DNA of 11,250 nt from an uncultured Blautia sp. (GTDB lineage Bacteria > Bacillota_A > Clostridia > Lachnospirales > Lachnospiraceae), in NCBI GenBank assembly GCA_905209435.1, contig CAJLTE010000098.1, positions 1-11,250 on the forward strand, read 5' to 3'. This document shows, piece after piece, positions 1 through 6,500 of the stretch. The translations under genes and the position numbers were made by a program. The number at the start of each line of letters is the position of its first letter. The stretch's first letter is position 1. The notes beneath the pieces are model-generated. The model was not told the origin of the DNA. It did not search any database and was given only the letters and a program-made list of their open reading frames with translations.

Positions 1-100
1 TAAAAAGAGTTTCCTTAATACGGTCTGTTGTTGGTCGTGTCTCATTTCCGGGAATGGTTTTTAAGTTTAATCTACGTGCTTTTCCTGCTATGACTCTCAT
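1..100 (-). CDS. rsmD: RsmD, 16S rRNA (guanine966-N2)-methyltransferase, N-terminal fragment (cut by window edge)
   Basis: Reading the minus strand from an ATG at 100-98 gives 33 codons that stay open to the window edge. The peptide begins MRVIAGKARR and continues with a TRPTTDRIKETLF stretch, the hallmark N-terminus of RsmD, which methylates N2 of G966 in 16S rRNA during 30S assembly using S-adenosylmethionine. The SAM-binding domain lies outside the window. The ATG overlaps the stop of the upstream methylglyoxal-synthase-family gene as ATGA, so the two are probably co-transcribed and translationally coupled. A GGAG lies about 12 bases upstream, inside the end of that gene, which is somewhat far for a ribosome binding site. 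In many Firmicutes rsmD is found near recG and followed by coaD. The identification rests on a short but highly characteristic segment. Confidence 0.88.
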   Translation of the reverse strand, partial: MRVIAGKARRLNLKTIPGNETRPTTDRIKETLF

Positions 101-492
101 TTCAGATTTAATCTCCAATCCAGATCACCGCGGGCCAGTCCAAGGATCAGAAGTTCCGCAGTGGCAATATTTGTAGCAACCGGAATGTTGTACTGGTCGC
201 AGCGTTTGACAATGCTCATGATATCCGGCTCTACCGGGTCCATCATGACAGGGTTATAAAACAGGATCACCATATCCAGATCCTGACGCTCTACCATCTC
301 CATAAACTGCTTGTCTCCGCCTATACTTCCGGCAAGAAACTTGTGAACGTGAAGACTGGTTGCTTCCTCAATTCTTCTTCCTGTTGTTCCGGTTGCATAT
401 ACTTCATGTTTGGCAAGGATATTCTTGTATGCAATACAGAAGTCTTCAATCAGAACTTTCTTACTGTTATGCGCAATAATTCCTAAATTCAT
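97..492 (-). CDS. mgsA: Methylglyoxal synthase family protein (divergent active site)
   Basis: This is a 131-residue protein of the methylglyoxal synthase family, which converts dihydroxyacetone phosphate to methylglyoxal and phosphate as a bypass of lower glycolysis. Visible family signatures are IAH at 6-8, the phosphate-binding YATGTTG at 32-38, GGD at 58-60 and PVATN at 104-108. The sequence aligns without gaps to E. coli MgsA from remembered sequence (offset 11). Catalytic Asp71 and Asp101 are kept as Asp60 and Asp90. However, E. coli Asp20, Asp91 and His98 correspond here to Asn9, Asn80 and Val87. It ends about 15 residues earlier than E. coli MgsA. The ATG at 492 is preceded by GGAGAGG at good spacing, and a sigma-A-like promoter lies about 80 bases upstream. 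Its stop overlaps the rsmD start. It may be a working synthase or a paralogue with altered chemistry; the fold assignment is firm, the activity is not. Confidence 0.85.
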   Translation of the reverse strand: MNLGIIAHNSKKVLIEDFCIAYKNILAKHEVYATGTTGRRIEEATSLHVHKFLAGSIGGDKQFMEMVERQDLDMVILFYNPVMMDPVEPDIMSIVKRCDQYNIPVATNIATAELLILGLARGDLDWRLNLK

Positions 493-571
493 AATTCACC
501 TCTCCATTCTGCCCTTGGGTTACATCCCTTTTTCCCCTTTATATAGGTAAAATCATATAACTCTGTAACTG

Positions 572-600
572 ATTCTAGCATAACGCCCAAAAAAGTGCAA
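572..600 (-). promoter_or_regulatory. Sigma-A-like promoter for the mgsA-like gene and rsmD
   Basis: Read on the minus strand, TTGCAC (600-595) and TAGAAT (577-572) are separated by exactly 17 bases, and a TGC immediately before the -10 makes it an extended -10. The -35 matches consensus at only 3 of 6 positions. Transcription would begin near 565, leaving a 5' leader of about 70 bases before the mgsA-like ATG. Confidence 0.5.
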
Positions 601-605
601 TTTAA

Positions 606-623
606 TTCATGTAAATTCATGAA
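606..623. promoter_or_regulatory. Palindrome TTCATG-N6-CATGAA just upstream of the mgsA-like promoter
   Basis: A perfect 6-bp inverted repeat with a 6-base spacer lies a few bases upstream of the -35 box of the mgsA-like promoter. The same stretch also holds two direct copies of AATTCATG (604-611 and 614-621), offset by 10 bases, about one helical turn. The position suits an activator or repressor site, but the AT-rich context makes chance plausible. Confidence 0.25.
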
Positions 624-658
624 AAATTAATATTTTCCCCGGCGTTACTCCATATACT

Positions 659-1537
659 CTATTCTTCCCAGCTGTTTCCTGTAGTATAATCAATTTCAAT
701 TCCCGGCTGTATGTTATAAACAAAAACATGGAAAGATATCTTCTGGTCTTTAACGGATTCGGCTTCCATTTCCACACCCCGGGCTACCAGTTCATCTCCC
801 TTAAAAAACGGAGTTACACGATACATGCAGGGATTTCCTGTACTGTGCACGTAATCTGCAACCTCATTTTCAAAAGGAAGCATTCCCGTCACATTGAGAT
901 ATCTGGTTCCTGTGATAAGATTTTTCCTGTTTGCATTCTCTCCAGTCAGCTGATATCCGATAAGATGGCAGCGATTATACAGATACCTGCCATCTACATT
1001 TTCATATTTTACAGTATGCCATCCTGTAGGCTTCACCATTCCGATCGCTCCTCGCTCTTCATCAGGCATCAGCTCCGGTGTGACCTTGGATTCTGCATAA
1101 CCACAGCGCCCCAGGGAATCCAGTTCACTATAAAATTCGTATGCAGGTCCTGCGCTTTTTTCATCAGAAAAAGAGGGTATATTTCCATTGATCTCCACAT
1201 ATGGACTGCCGCTGTATTCCGGAATCTGATCCAGAGAAACAGATTCTGTCTGCCCTCCTGTCTTCGTCTGAGATTGTTTCAGTAATCCTGTCACTGCATC
1301 GGAAGCAGATTCCGAAATATTTTCCCAGAGGATCTGTGCATTTTCTTCTATATATGTAAGAAATACCTGTCCGAAGATCCGGCTTTGATCTTTTACCTCT
1401 TTCAGGCTCCGCGGCGGCATCCAGCCATTACATACTGCAAGGATGACACACAGGATAATGGCTGTGAGTATTTTTCGCCTGGGCTGTTTTTTTCGTTTAT
1501 ATTTTCGCTTGTATGTAGGATAACGCTTCTTTTTCAC
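659..1537 (-). CDS. Membrane-anchored DNA/RNA non-specific endonuclease (EndA-like)
   Basis: This 292-residue protein has a very basic N-terminus (1-22, many Lys/Arg), a single hydrophobic segment at about 23-37 that would anchor it or act as an uncleaved signal, a linker to about 107, and a nuclease domain at about 108-285. The domain has the beta-beta-alpha-metal core of the DNA/RNA non-specific endonuclease family, related to pneumococcal EndA. The usual DRGH is NRCH here, with the general-base His191, followed by LIGYQLTGENAN and NLITGT. Asn215 aligns with the Mg2+-binding Asn191 of EndA. The enzyme should act outside the membrane, cutting DNA or RNA for nutrient use, DNA uptake or escape from DNA traps; which of these cannot be read here. 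Translation starts at GTG (1537-1535), chosen because AAGGGGG lies 4-5 bases upstream and because a later Met would lose the anchor. No clear terminator follows the stop. The LAVC near residue 36 is not a good lipobox. Confidence 0.85.
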   Translation of the reverse strand: MKKKRYPTYKRKYKRKKQPRRKILTAIILCVILAVCNGWMPPRSLKEVKDQSRIFGQVFLTYIEENAQILWENISESASDAVTGLLKQSQTKTGGQTESVSLDQIPEYSGSPYVEINGNIPSFSDEKSAGPAYEFYSELDSLGRCGYAESKVTPELMPDEERGAIGMVKPTGWHTVKYENVDGRYLYNRCHLIGYQLTGENANRKNLITGTRYLNVTGMLPFENEVADYVHSTGNPCMYRVTPFFKGDELVARGVEMEAESVKDQKISFHVFVYNIQPGIEIDYTTGNSWEE

Positions 1538-1589
1538 GGGACCCCCTTACTTTTTTTGTTTGACAGATATTATATGTGATGCAGAGATT

Positions 1590-1619
1590 ATTATAACCGC
1601 AATTCCAGTCAAAAAGCAA
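1590..1619 (-). promoter_or_regulatory. Possible sigma-A promoter of the endonuclease gene
   Basis: Read on the minus strand, TTGCTT (1619-1614) is followed after 18 bases by a perfect TATAAT (1595-1590). This lies about 55 bases upstream of the endonuclease GTG. The -10 is strong and the -35 weak; a TTGACT at 1611-1606 is a better -35 match but lies too close to the -10 (11 bases). Confidence 0.4.
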
Positions 1620-1695
1620 CCATACATTCGGTTTTTACTGCGGTATAATTTATGAACAGAAATATTTTTATATGTTAAATTTCCTTTAACTGCCA

Positions 1696-1724
1696 GTGTA
1701 TTATTTTATGGTTTTCACATACTA
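1696..1724 (+). promoter_or_regulatory. Sigma-G-like (forespore) promoter of the spore-protein gene
   Basis: CATACTA at 1718-1724 fits the sigma-G -10 pattern CATNNTA. Exactly 17 bases upstream is GTGTA (1696-1700), four of five matches to the sigma-G -35 pattern GNATR. Genes for small acid-soluble spore proteins are classic sigma-G targets, so function and motif agree. The start point would fall near 1731, giving a leader of about 40 bases. Confidence 0.6.
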
Positions 1725-1769
1725 GCAATGTAACATCAAACCAAATAACAACCAAGGAGGAAATGAATT

Positions 1770-2000
1770 ATGCCAAGTAACACTTCTTCTAACAAAGCAG
1801 TTGTACCGGAAGCAAAGGGCGCACTTGACCGTTTCAAATATGAGGTAGCAAACGAGCTGGGTGTTCCGCTTACAGACGGATACAACGGAAACCTGACTTC
1901 CAAACAGAACGGATCCGTAGGTGGATATATGGTCAAAAAGATGATCGAAGCACAGGAACGCCAGATGTCCAGCGGCTCCCAGGGCGGCCAGCAGTACTAA
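1770..2000 (+). CDS. Alpha/beta-type small acid-soluble spore protein (SASP)
   Basis: This 76-residue protein coats DNA in the dormant spore, shifting it toward an A-like form and protecting it from UV and chemical damage, and is degraded by the germination protease GPR when the spore germinates. The family signatures are present: FKYEVANELG at 22-31, where GPR would cut after Glu25, then GYNGNLTS at 37-44 and GSVGG at 48-52 followed by MVKKMIE at 54-60. The C-terminus is Gly/Ser/Gln-rich. The ATG at 1770 follows AAGGAGG (1754-1760) at 9 bases. A nearer ATG at 1763 is out of frame and stops after five codons. It is the only plus-strand gene in the window and is monocistronic, with its own sigma-G-like promoter upstream and a hairpin terminator downstream. 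It shows that the host forms endospores. Genomes usually carry several copies. Confidence 0.97.
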   Translation: MPSNTSSNKAVVPEAKGALDRFKYEVANELGVPLTDGYNGNLTSKQNGSVGGYMVKKMIEAQERQMSSGSQGGQQY

Positions 2001-2054
2001 ATCTGTACGCGCAGGTAGATCTATTACTATGCTGAGTTGATCTAAGCTCATGCA

Positions 2055-2104
2055 AAAAAGATGCTGTCTGACAGAACTGAAAAACTGCCAGACAACATCT
2101 TTTT
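2055..2104. terminator. Bidirectional intrinsic terminator between the SASP and SGNH genes
   Basis: A 15-bp stem pairs 2056-2070 with 2089-2103 around an 18-base loop, flanked by A-rich sequence on the left and T-rich on the right. The single non-matching position is C opposite A in the plus-strand RNA but a permitted G-U pair in the minus-strand RNA. It lies about 55 bases after the SASP stop and about 40 bases after the SGNH stop, so it can serve both converging genes. Confidence 0.8.
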
Positions 2105-2145
2105 ATTTTATATAAGATCCAAAAGTCTTAAAATCCTATATTCAT

Positions 2146-2769
2146 TTACAGCAATTCCTGTACTTTTCGATATACAACCTCTGCAAATTTCTTATGTCCT
2201 GCTGCATTCAGATGTTCCTGATCTGCGTCACAGCAATGTACATAGGATGCTGCCGGAAGGAAACTGATATGACGTTCAGCTGCGATTTTTTCATAAACAG
2301 GCTGCAGATTTCTGGAAACGATCACAGACTCTCTGGAAAACTCCTGGTCATATCCTTCCTGCCATACTTTTTCTCCCAGATAGATGGGAGACATGAGAAG
2401 GACTTTCGCTCTTGGTGCGTATTCCTGGATCTGATCCAGCAGTCTTGTGATTTCCTTTCCAATTACATCTGCGGATGCTCCAAAAACAGTTTTGCAGTCA
2501 TTGGTTCCCAGCATTAGAGTGATCACATCCGCCTGGGCATGTGTTTCCAGAAGTGTGGGAAGAAGTGCAGTTCCTTTTCTTCCGTCGCGGAGCGGATCTT
2601 CGAAAACCGTTGTTCTTCCGCACAGTCCTTCCTCGATCACGCGATATTCTTCTTTATTCAGTTTTTCCTGGAGAAGGCTTGTCCAGCGTACTCCCCACGG
2701 TAGTCTCTCTCTGCTCTCTCCGTCATATCCCCATGTATTGGAATCTCCAAAGCATAATATCTGTTTCGT
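2146..2769 (-). CDS. SGNH/GDSL hydrolase, MsAcT-like esterase/acyltransferase, no canonical start codon
   Basis: The frame encodes an intracellular-type SGNH hydrolase of about 207 residues if read from ACG at 2769. It resembles M. smegmatis MsAcT closely over its length: ILCFGDSN with nucleophile Ser10, a shared VIEEGL and RTT stretch near residue 44, MLGTND in block III, and a C-terminal Asp183-x-x-His186 followed by LNAAGH. Such enzymes hydrolyse or transfer small acyl esters; the natural substrate is unknown. The frame has no ATG, GTG or TTG before the catalytic Ser. An in-frame TAG lies at 2784-2782, and the first ordinary start, GTG at 2640, would delete the nucleophile. ACG at 2769 gives exactly the usual N-terminus (M-K-Q-I-L) and has an AGGG about 10 bases upstream; ATA at 2760 is a second possibility. 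The rest of the gene is intact, so it is either translated poorly from a rare start or newly inactivated. Confidence 0.8.
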   Translation of the reverse strand, partial: TKQILCFGDSNTWGYDGESRERLPWGVRWTSLLQEKLNKEEYRVIEEGLCGRTTVFEDPLRDGRKGTALLPTLLETHAQADVITLMLGTNDCKTVFGASADVIGKEITRLLDQIQEYAPRAKVLLMSPIYLGEKVWQEGYDQEFSRESVIVSRNLQPVYEKIAAERHISFLPAASYVHCCDADQEHLNAAGHKKFAEVVYRKVQELL

Positions 2770-2794
2770 TTTACTATATCCCTATCTATTTAGT

Positions 2795-2822
2795 ATGTTA
2801 TTACTTAAATGAATAATAACAT
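2795..2822. promoter_or_regulatory. Palindromic operator-like site over the SGNH promoter
   Basis: ATGTTATTA (2795-2803) and TAATAACAT (2814-2822) form a perfect 9-bp inverted repeat with a 10-base spacer. It covers the -10 box and expected start point of the SGNH promoter, the classic placement for a repressor operator. It is AT-rich and lacks a T-run, so a terminator is unlikely. No regulator gene lies in the window. Confidence 0.4.
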
Positions 2823-2841
2823 GCTATTTGGAATTGGTCAA
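2813..2841 (-). promoter_or_regulatory. Sigma-A promoter of the SGNH hydrolase gene
   Basis: Read on the minus strand, TTGACC (2841-2836) and TATTAT (2818-2813) are separated by exactly 17 bases, with TGT just before the -10 as an extended element. Each hexamer differs from consensus at one position. Transcription would start near 2806, about 37 bases before the ACG. Confidence 0.65.
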
Positions 2842-2846
2842 ATATG

Positions 2847-2886
2847 CAAAAGAAATAGCCTGCTATAGACATTCTCTATAACAGGC
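2847..2886 (-). terminator. Intrinsic terminator after the histone-like gene
   Basis: In the minus-strand RNA, 2886-2876 pairs with 2868-2858 in an 11-bp stem that includes one G-U, with a 7-base loop. A U-rich stretch (UAUUUCUUUU) follows. It sits about 40 bases beyond the stop of the histone-like gene and just before the SGNH promoter. Confidence 0.65.
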
Positions 2887-2927
2887 CAATATATATCTTT
2901 TAAAATACTGTTCGATGAAGATTTTGT

Positions 2928-3503
2928 TTACAGTCCGATAAATCCTGTAACATCTCCGTTAATCACATAATGTGCACCATTATCTTCGGGTTTAATGTAG
3001 ATTTTGAGATCTTTCAGTTCAGAAGCTTTTTTGCCCATATCCTCTGTCCAGATCTTTTTGATCCTGTCAGCAACCTCTGAAGTATGTATCTCTTTGCCCC
3101 AGTACTGAACATATACTTCTGTCACTGGCTCAGCTTTCTTAGCTGCTGTTGTCTTAGCAGCCGTCTTGGTTGTTGTTTTCTTAGCTGCAGTTGTTTTTCG
3201 TGTTGTTGTCTTCTTGGCAGCGGTTTTCTTAGCTGGCTCTTCTGATTTTACAGCTGTTGTTTTCTCTTCAGCAGATTTTACTTCTGCTGTTTTTTCTTCT
3301 ACTGGTTTCTCAGCGGCAGGTTTTACCTCAGCTGTCTTCTCAGCTGCTTTTGTTTCTACAGAAGCTTTTGCATCGTCTGTCTTCGTTGTCTCAGCCTTAA
3401 CGGCTTTCTCTTCGGATGCGGTTACTACAGATTTTGCAGGAGTCTCGCTTATTGAAGCCGTTTTTACAGTTGTCTTGGTTGCAGCTTTCTTTGTTCTAGC
3501 CAT
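2928..3503 (-). CDS. Histone-tail-like Lys/Ala/Thr-rich protein with DUF6465-like C-terminal domain
   Basis: The 191-residue protein has three parts. Residues 1-90 are low-complexity, mixing Lys, Ala, Thr and Glu with near-repeats such as EEKTAEVK. Residues 91-124 are strongly basic, built from K-K-T and A-A-K-K units like the tails of histone H1 or chlamydial Hc proteins. Residues about 127-191 form a compact, non-repetitive domain (EVYVQYWGKEIHTSEV near its start) that I recognise as DUF6465-like, a domain seen in Lachnospiraceae and of unknown function. No signal peptide is present, so it should be cytoplasmic. The basic tract suggests nucleic-acid binding or nucleoid compaction, which is inference from composition. 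The ATG follows AAGGAGG at 8 bases, an excellent ribosome binding site, and the gene has its own promoter and terminator, so it is probably well expressed. Confidence 0.85.
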   Translation of the reverse strand: MARTKKAATKTTVKTASISETPAKSVVTASEEKAVKAETTKTDDAKASVETKAAEKTAEVKPAAEKPVEEKTAEVKSAEEKTTAVKSEEPAKKTAAKKTTTRKTTAAKKTTTKTAAKTTAAKKAEPVTEVYVQYWGKEIHTSEVADRIKKIWTEDMGKKASELKDLKIYIKPEDNGAHYVINGDVTGFIGL

Positions 3504-3550
3504 GTTTATAGCCTCCTTACAAGGGATTTGTTAATCTTTTCTCATGCAAT

Positions 3551-3579
3551 ACAATACTACGATTTGAAAGTTTTGTAAA
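3551..3579 (-). promoter_or_regulatory. Sigma-A-like promoter of the histone-like gene
   Basis: Read on the minus strand, TTTACA (3579-3574, five of six consensus bases) lies exactly 17 bases before TATTGT (3556-3551, four of six). Transcription would start near 3545, giving a leader of about 40 bases. It sits between the stop of the BspA-like gene and the histone-like gene; I see no terminator between them, so read-through is also possible. Confidence 0.5.
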
Positions 3580-3598
3580 GAAAAGTTTCAAAAGTCTA

Positions 3599-6500
3599 TT
3601 AGTTAAGGCTGTAATTTACAGCATGTACACGATAAGTTACACTGCTTTTACTATATGTCCAGTTATGACGCAGCAGACAATTATGATGACGTCCGTCCCC
3701 ATCCAGATTACACTCTATCACTTTAAATGAATCACTGTAAACTTCTGTAACGATAGCCGAATGTCCATTATTATTGATGCGCACATAGTCTCCTACCTGA
3801 ACATTATTATCATATATTCTCTGAAGGCCTGATACTCTCTGCCCTTCCCAGATATCATAAAATACTTTTCTTGCAAACCCATCACACTGGATAGCCCCGT
3901 CAAACTTATTGCAATCATACTCGCCATTACCTGGTATCGGATCAATTCCGCTCTGAGTTCCGTGATGTTTGCATGGAACATCACTGATCGTATCCTGAAA
4001 TCTTTCAGGAGCTCCGCTGCTGTCCAGATTATCTGTCAGATCTGAATAACTGTTTACAACATGGTTCCAAAATTTCCCATCAGGAAATTTGATTTTTTCA
4101 TCTTCAATTCTCTGCTGCAGATTTTTCTTTTTAATAACAGTAAGATTAACAATTACCGGCTTCGCTGCATTATAAAACGTTGTACTTTTTGTAGTAACTG
4201 TGATCTGCACTTCTCTCTGAATATCGTTTTCTTGCCATTCCTTCAAAGTAACCGTTCCATCAGAAGCTACCGATGCAATAGCACTGTTGCTGCTGGAATA
4301 AACCAATGTTGCATTCTGATCTGCTTTTGCCCCGAGATTGAATGCTCCATCATAGATCTTACGTTCCTGCTGCTGTACACAGCTGACAGATGGAGTTCCT
4401 TTTACCGTAGTGATCGTCAGTTTCCTGGTTGCCGGAGCATAGGAAGAAGATTTCGCTGCAGTGATCTGGATTGTAACTTTTCCAAGCTTCTTTGCCTTTT
4501 TAAAGTTCAAATTACCTTTGGAATCCACAGAAACAATACTGGTATCTAAGGACTTATAAGTAAGTTTCCCACCTTCTGAAGGAACTTTGGCACCAAGAGA
4601 TTTCATTGTAGTGGAATACGCTATTTTTGCCCCATTCTTTACAGCAGTGGTAATATTCTGTCTTTTCAGCACATTAATCTTAATTGCAATATTCTGTGCC
4701 TGATAATGTTTGGTCGCCGCAACTTTTACAGTAACTGTTGCCACTCCCTCTCCATTAAGCATAATCTTGCTATTTTTTACAGATGCAATTTTTGCATTAG
4801 TGGTTGAATATGTCACTTTTGCAAATTCTTTTTTTCCTGAAACACTGATTTTGTAGGATTTGCCTTTGTCTGTATAAAGTTTTGTAATACTTCCTGGTGT
4901 AACTTTTACCGGCTGTTTTGCTTTGCTGATCTTATAAGCTATTTTTTTTGTACCTGTAAAATTGCCCTTTCCTGTGATTTGTAAGGTTGCTGTTCCAGGT
5001 TCTTTATTATTAAGATATTTATATGTATAATCTTTTTCATTCTGTAATGAGATCATTCCGGCCGCATTGGCTTTCGGCATATAAATAGAAAATGCGGGAG
5101 TTTTTGCCTGTCCATCCCAGGTGTAAATCGTTGTCTTCAAATTAACTTGAACTTTACCGTCAAGACTGCATGCTTTGATGGTAAAATATTTAGAAACAGA
5201 ATCTTTGTAACTTCCCTTTCCTGTGATTTTTGCAACAGCTTTTGTTCCCGTTTTTGTATTATTAGAATAAGTTACTGTATAATCTGTGCCGCTTTTTAAT
5301 GTTGTATTTCCAAGTTTAACAGTTACACCTGGCTTCTGCGGACTTCCATTGTAAGTTGCGGTTTTTACAGTTACCTTTGCCGTTTTGATGCTCTTTCTAA
5401 CTACTGGTTTTGAAGCAACTACCTTTAAAGTGATACATTTACTGTTCGTTGGCATGGTCGTATATTTTTTGCCTGAGCTGTCTGACATGGTAAATGGAAG
5501 TTCTATAGAGCACTTCAGGTTCGGGATCGTTTTCAGTGTTTTAAGATTATCCATATAGTACAGCATATATCTTGCATCATTGACGCTAGATGTATTAAAC
5601 TTACTGAGGTTTAGAGATTCCAGGCTGCTACAGGAGTTAAACATATATCCCATCTTTACCACTTCAGAAGTATTGAAATGGCTCACGTCCACAGCTTTTA
5701 ACGCATAGCAGCGTGAAAACATTCCTTCCATAGATTTTACTTTTGATGTGTTAAATTCAGAAACATCCAGAGAAGTCATTTTTTTAAGCTCGCCAAACAT
5801 AGAATTCATATCTACTACCTTGGATGTATCAAAATTTTTAATATTGAGGCTTGTTAAAGACTCATTTCCATAAAACATGAAATACATATTCTGTACATTA
5901 GAAGTATTAAAACTGTTCAGATCCAGAGACTTGAGCTTGCTCATAGTACAGAACATTTTGCCCATATCTTCTACATTTGATGTATTAAAGTTTCGTACAT
6001 TTAACTGTGTAAGACTTTCGCACCGTTCGAACATACCGTTCATATATACAACATTTGCTGTATTGAAATTACTGACATTCAACTGTGTAAGGCTTTCACA
6101 GCAATAAAACATCTCCTCCATAGTCGTAACATTCGCTGTATTAAATCTACTGACGTCCAACTGTTTAAGATTCCGACATTCACGGAACATTCCGCTCATC
6201 CTTGTCACTCTGGAAGTATTAAAATTCCGGACATTCAGCTGTGTAAGGCTTTCACAGCCTAAAAACATGCTATTCATATCATTAACTTTTGAAGTATCAA
6301 ATTTACTGACATCCAGAGTTTTTAATTTACTGCAATTTCGGAACATTCCCTGCATATGAGATACATTTCCGGTTTTCAATGAACCAGTATCCAGCCGTGT
6401 AAGGCTTTCACAATCTGAGAACATAAAGGCCATGTCTGTCACCTTACTGAAATCACAGTTTTTAAAAGTGATCCTGGTAAGATTCCTGCATCCCTTAAAC

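Noticed and set aside
581..647. TAACGCC and GGCGTTA as a terminator for the endonuclease gene
   Set aside because: The 7-bp arms are more than 50 bases apart with no U-run after the second arm, and one arm lies inside the mgsA-like promoter; chance is likely.
1420..1480. Possible lipobox (LAVC) in the endonuclease N-terminus
   Set aside because: Val before the Cys is unusual for signal peptidase II, and the hydrophobic segment is better explained as a membrane anchor.
1644..1649. TATAAT on the plus strand as a second promoter for the SASP gene
   Set aside because: No -35-like sequence lies 16-18 bases upstream, and the sigma-G-like element nearer the gene fits its function.
2146..2640. SGNH hydrolase starting at GTG 2640
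   Set aside because: This start removes the GDSN block and its catalytic serine, which are encoded intact just upstream in the same frame, and there is no good ribosome binding site at 2640.
3599..3640. LPXTG-type sorting signal at the BspA-like C-terminus
   Set aside because: The protein ends in VHAVNYSLN with no LPXTG, no terminal hydrophobic segment and no basic tail.
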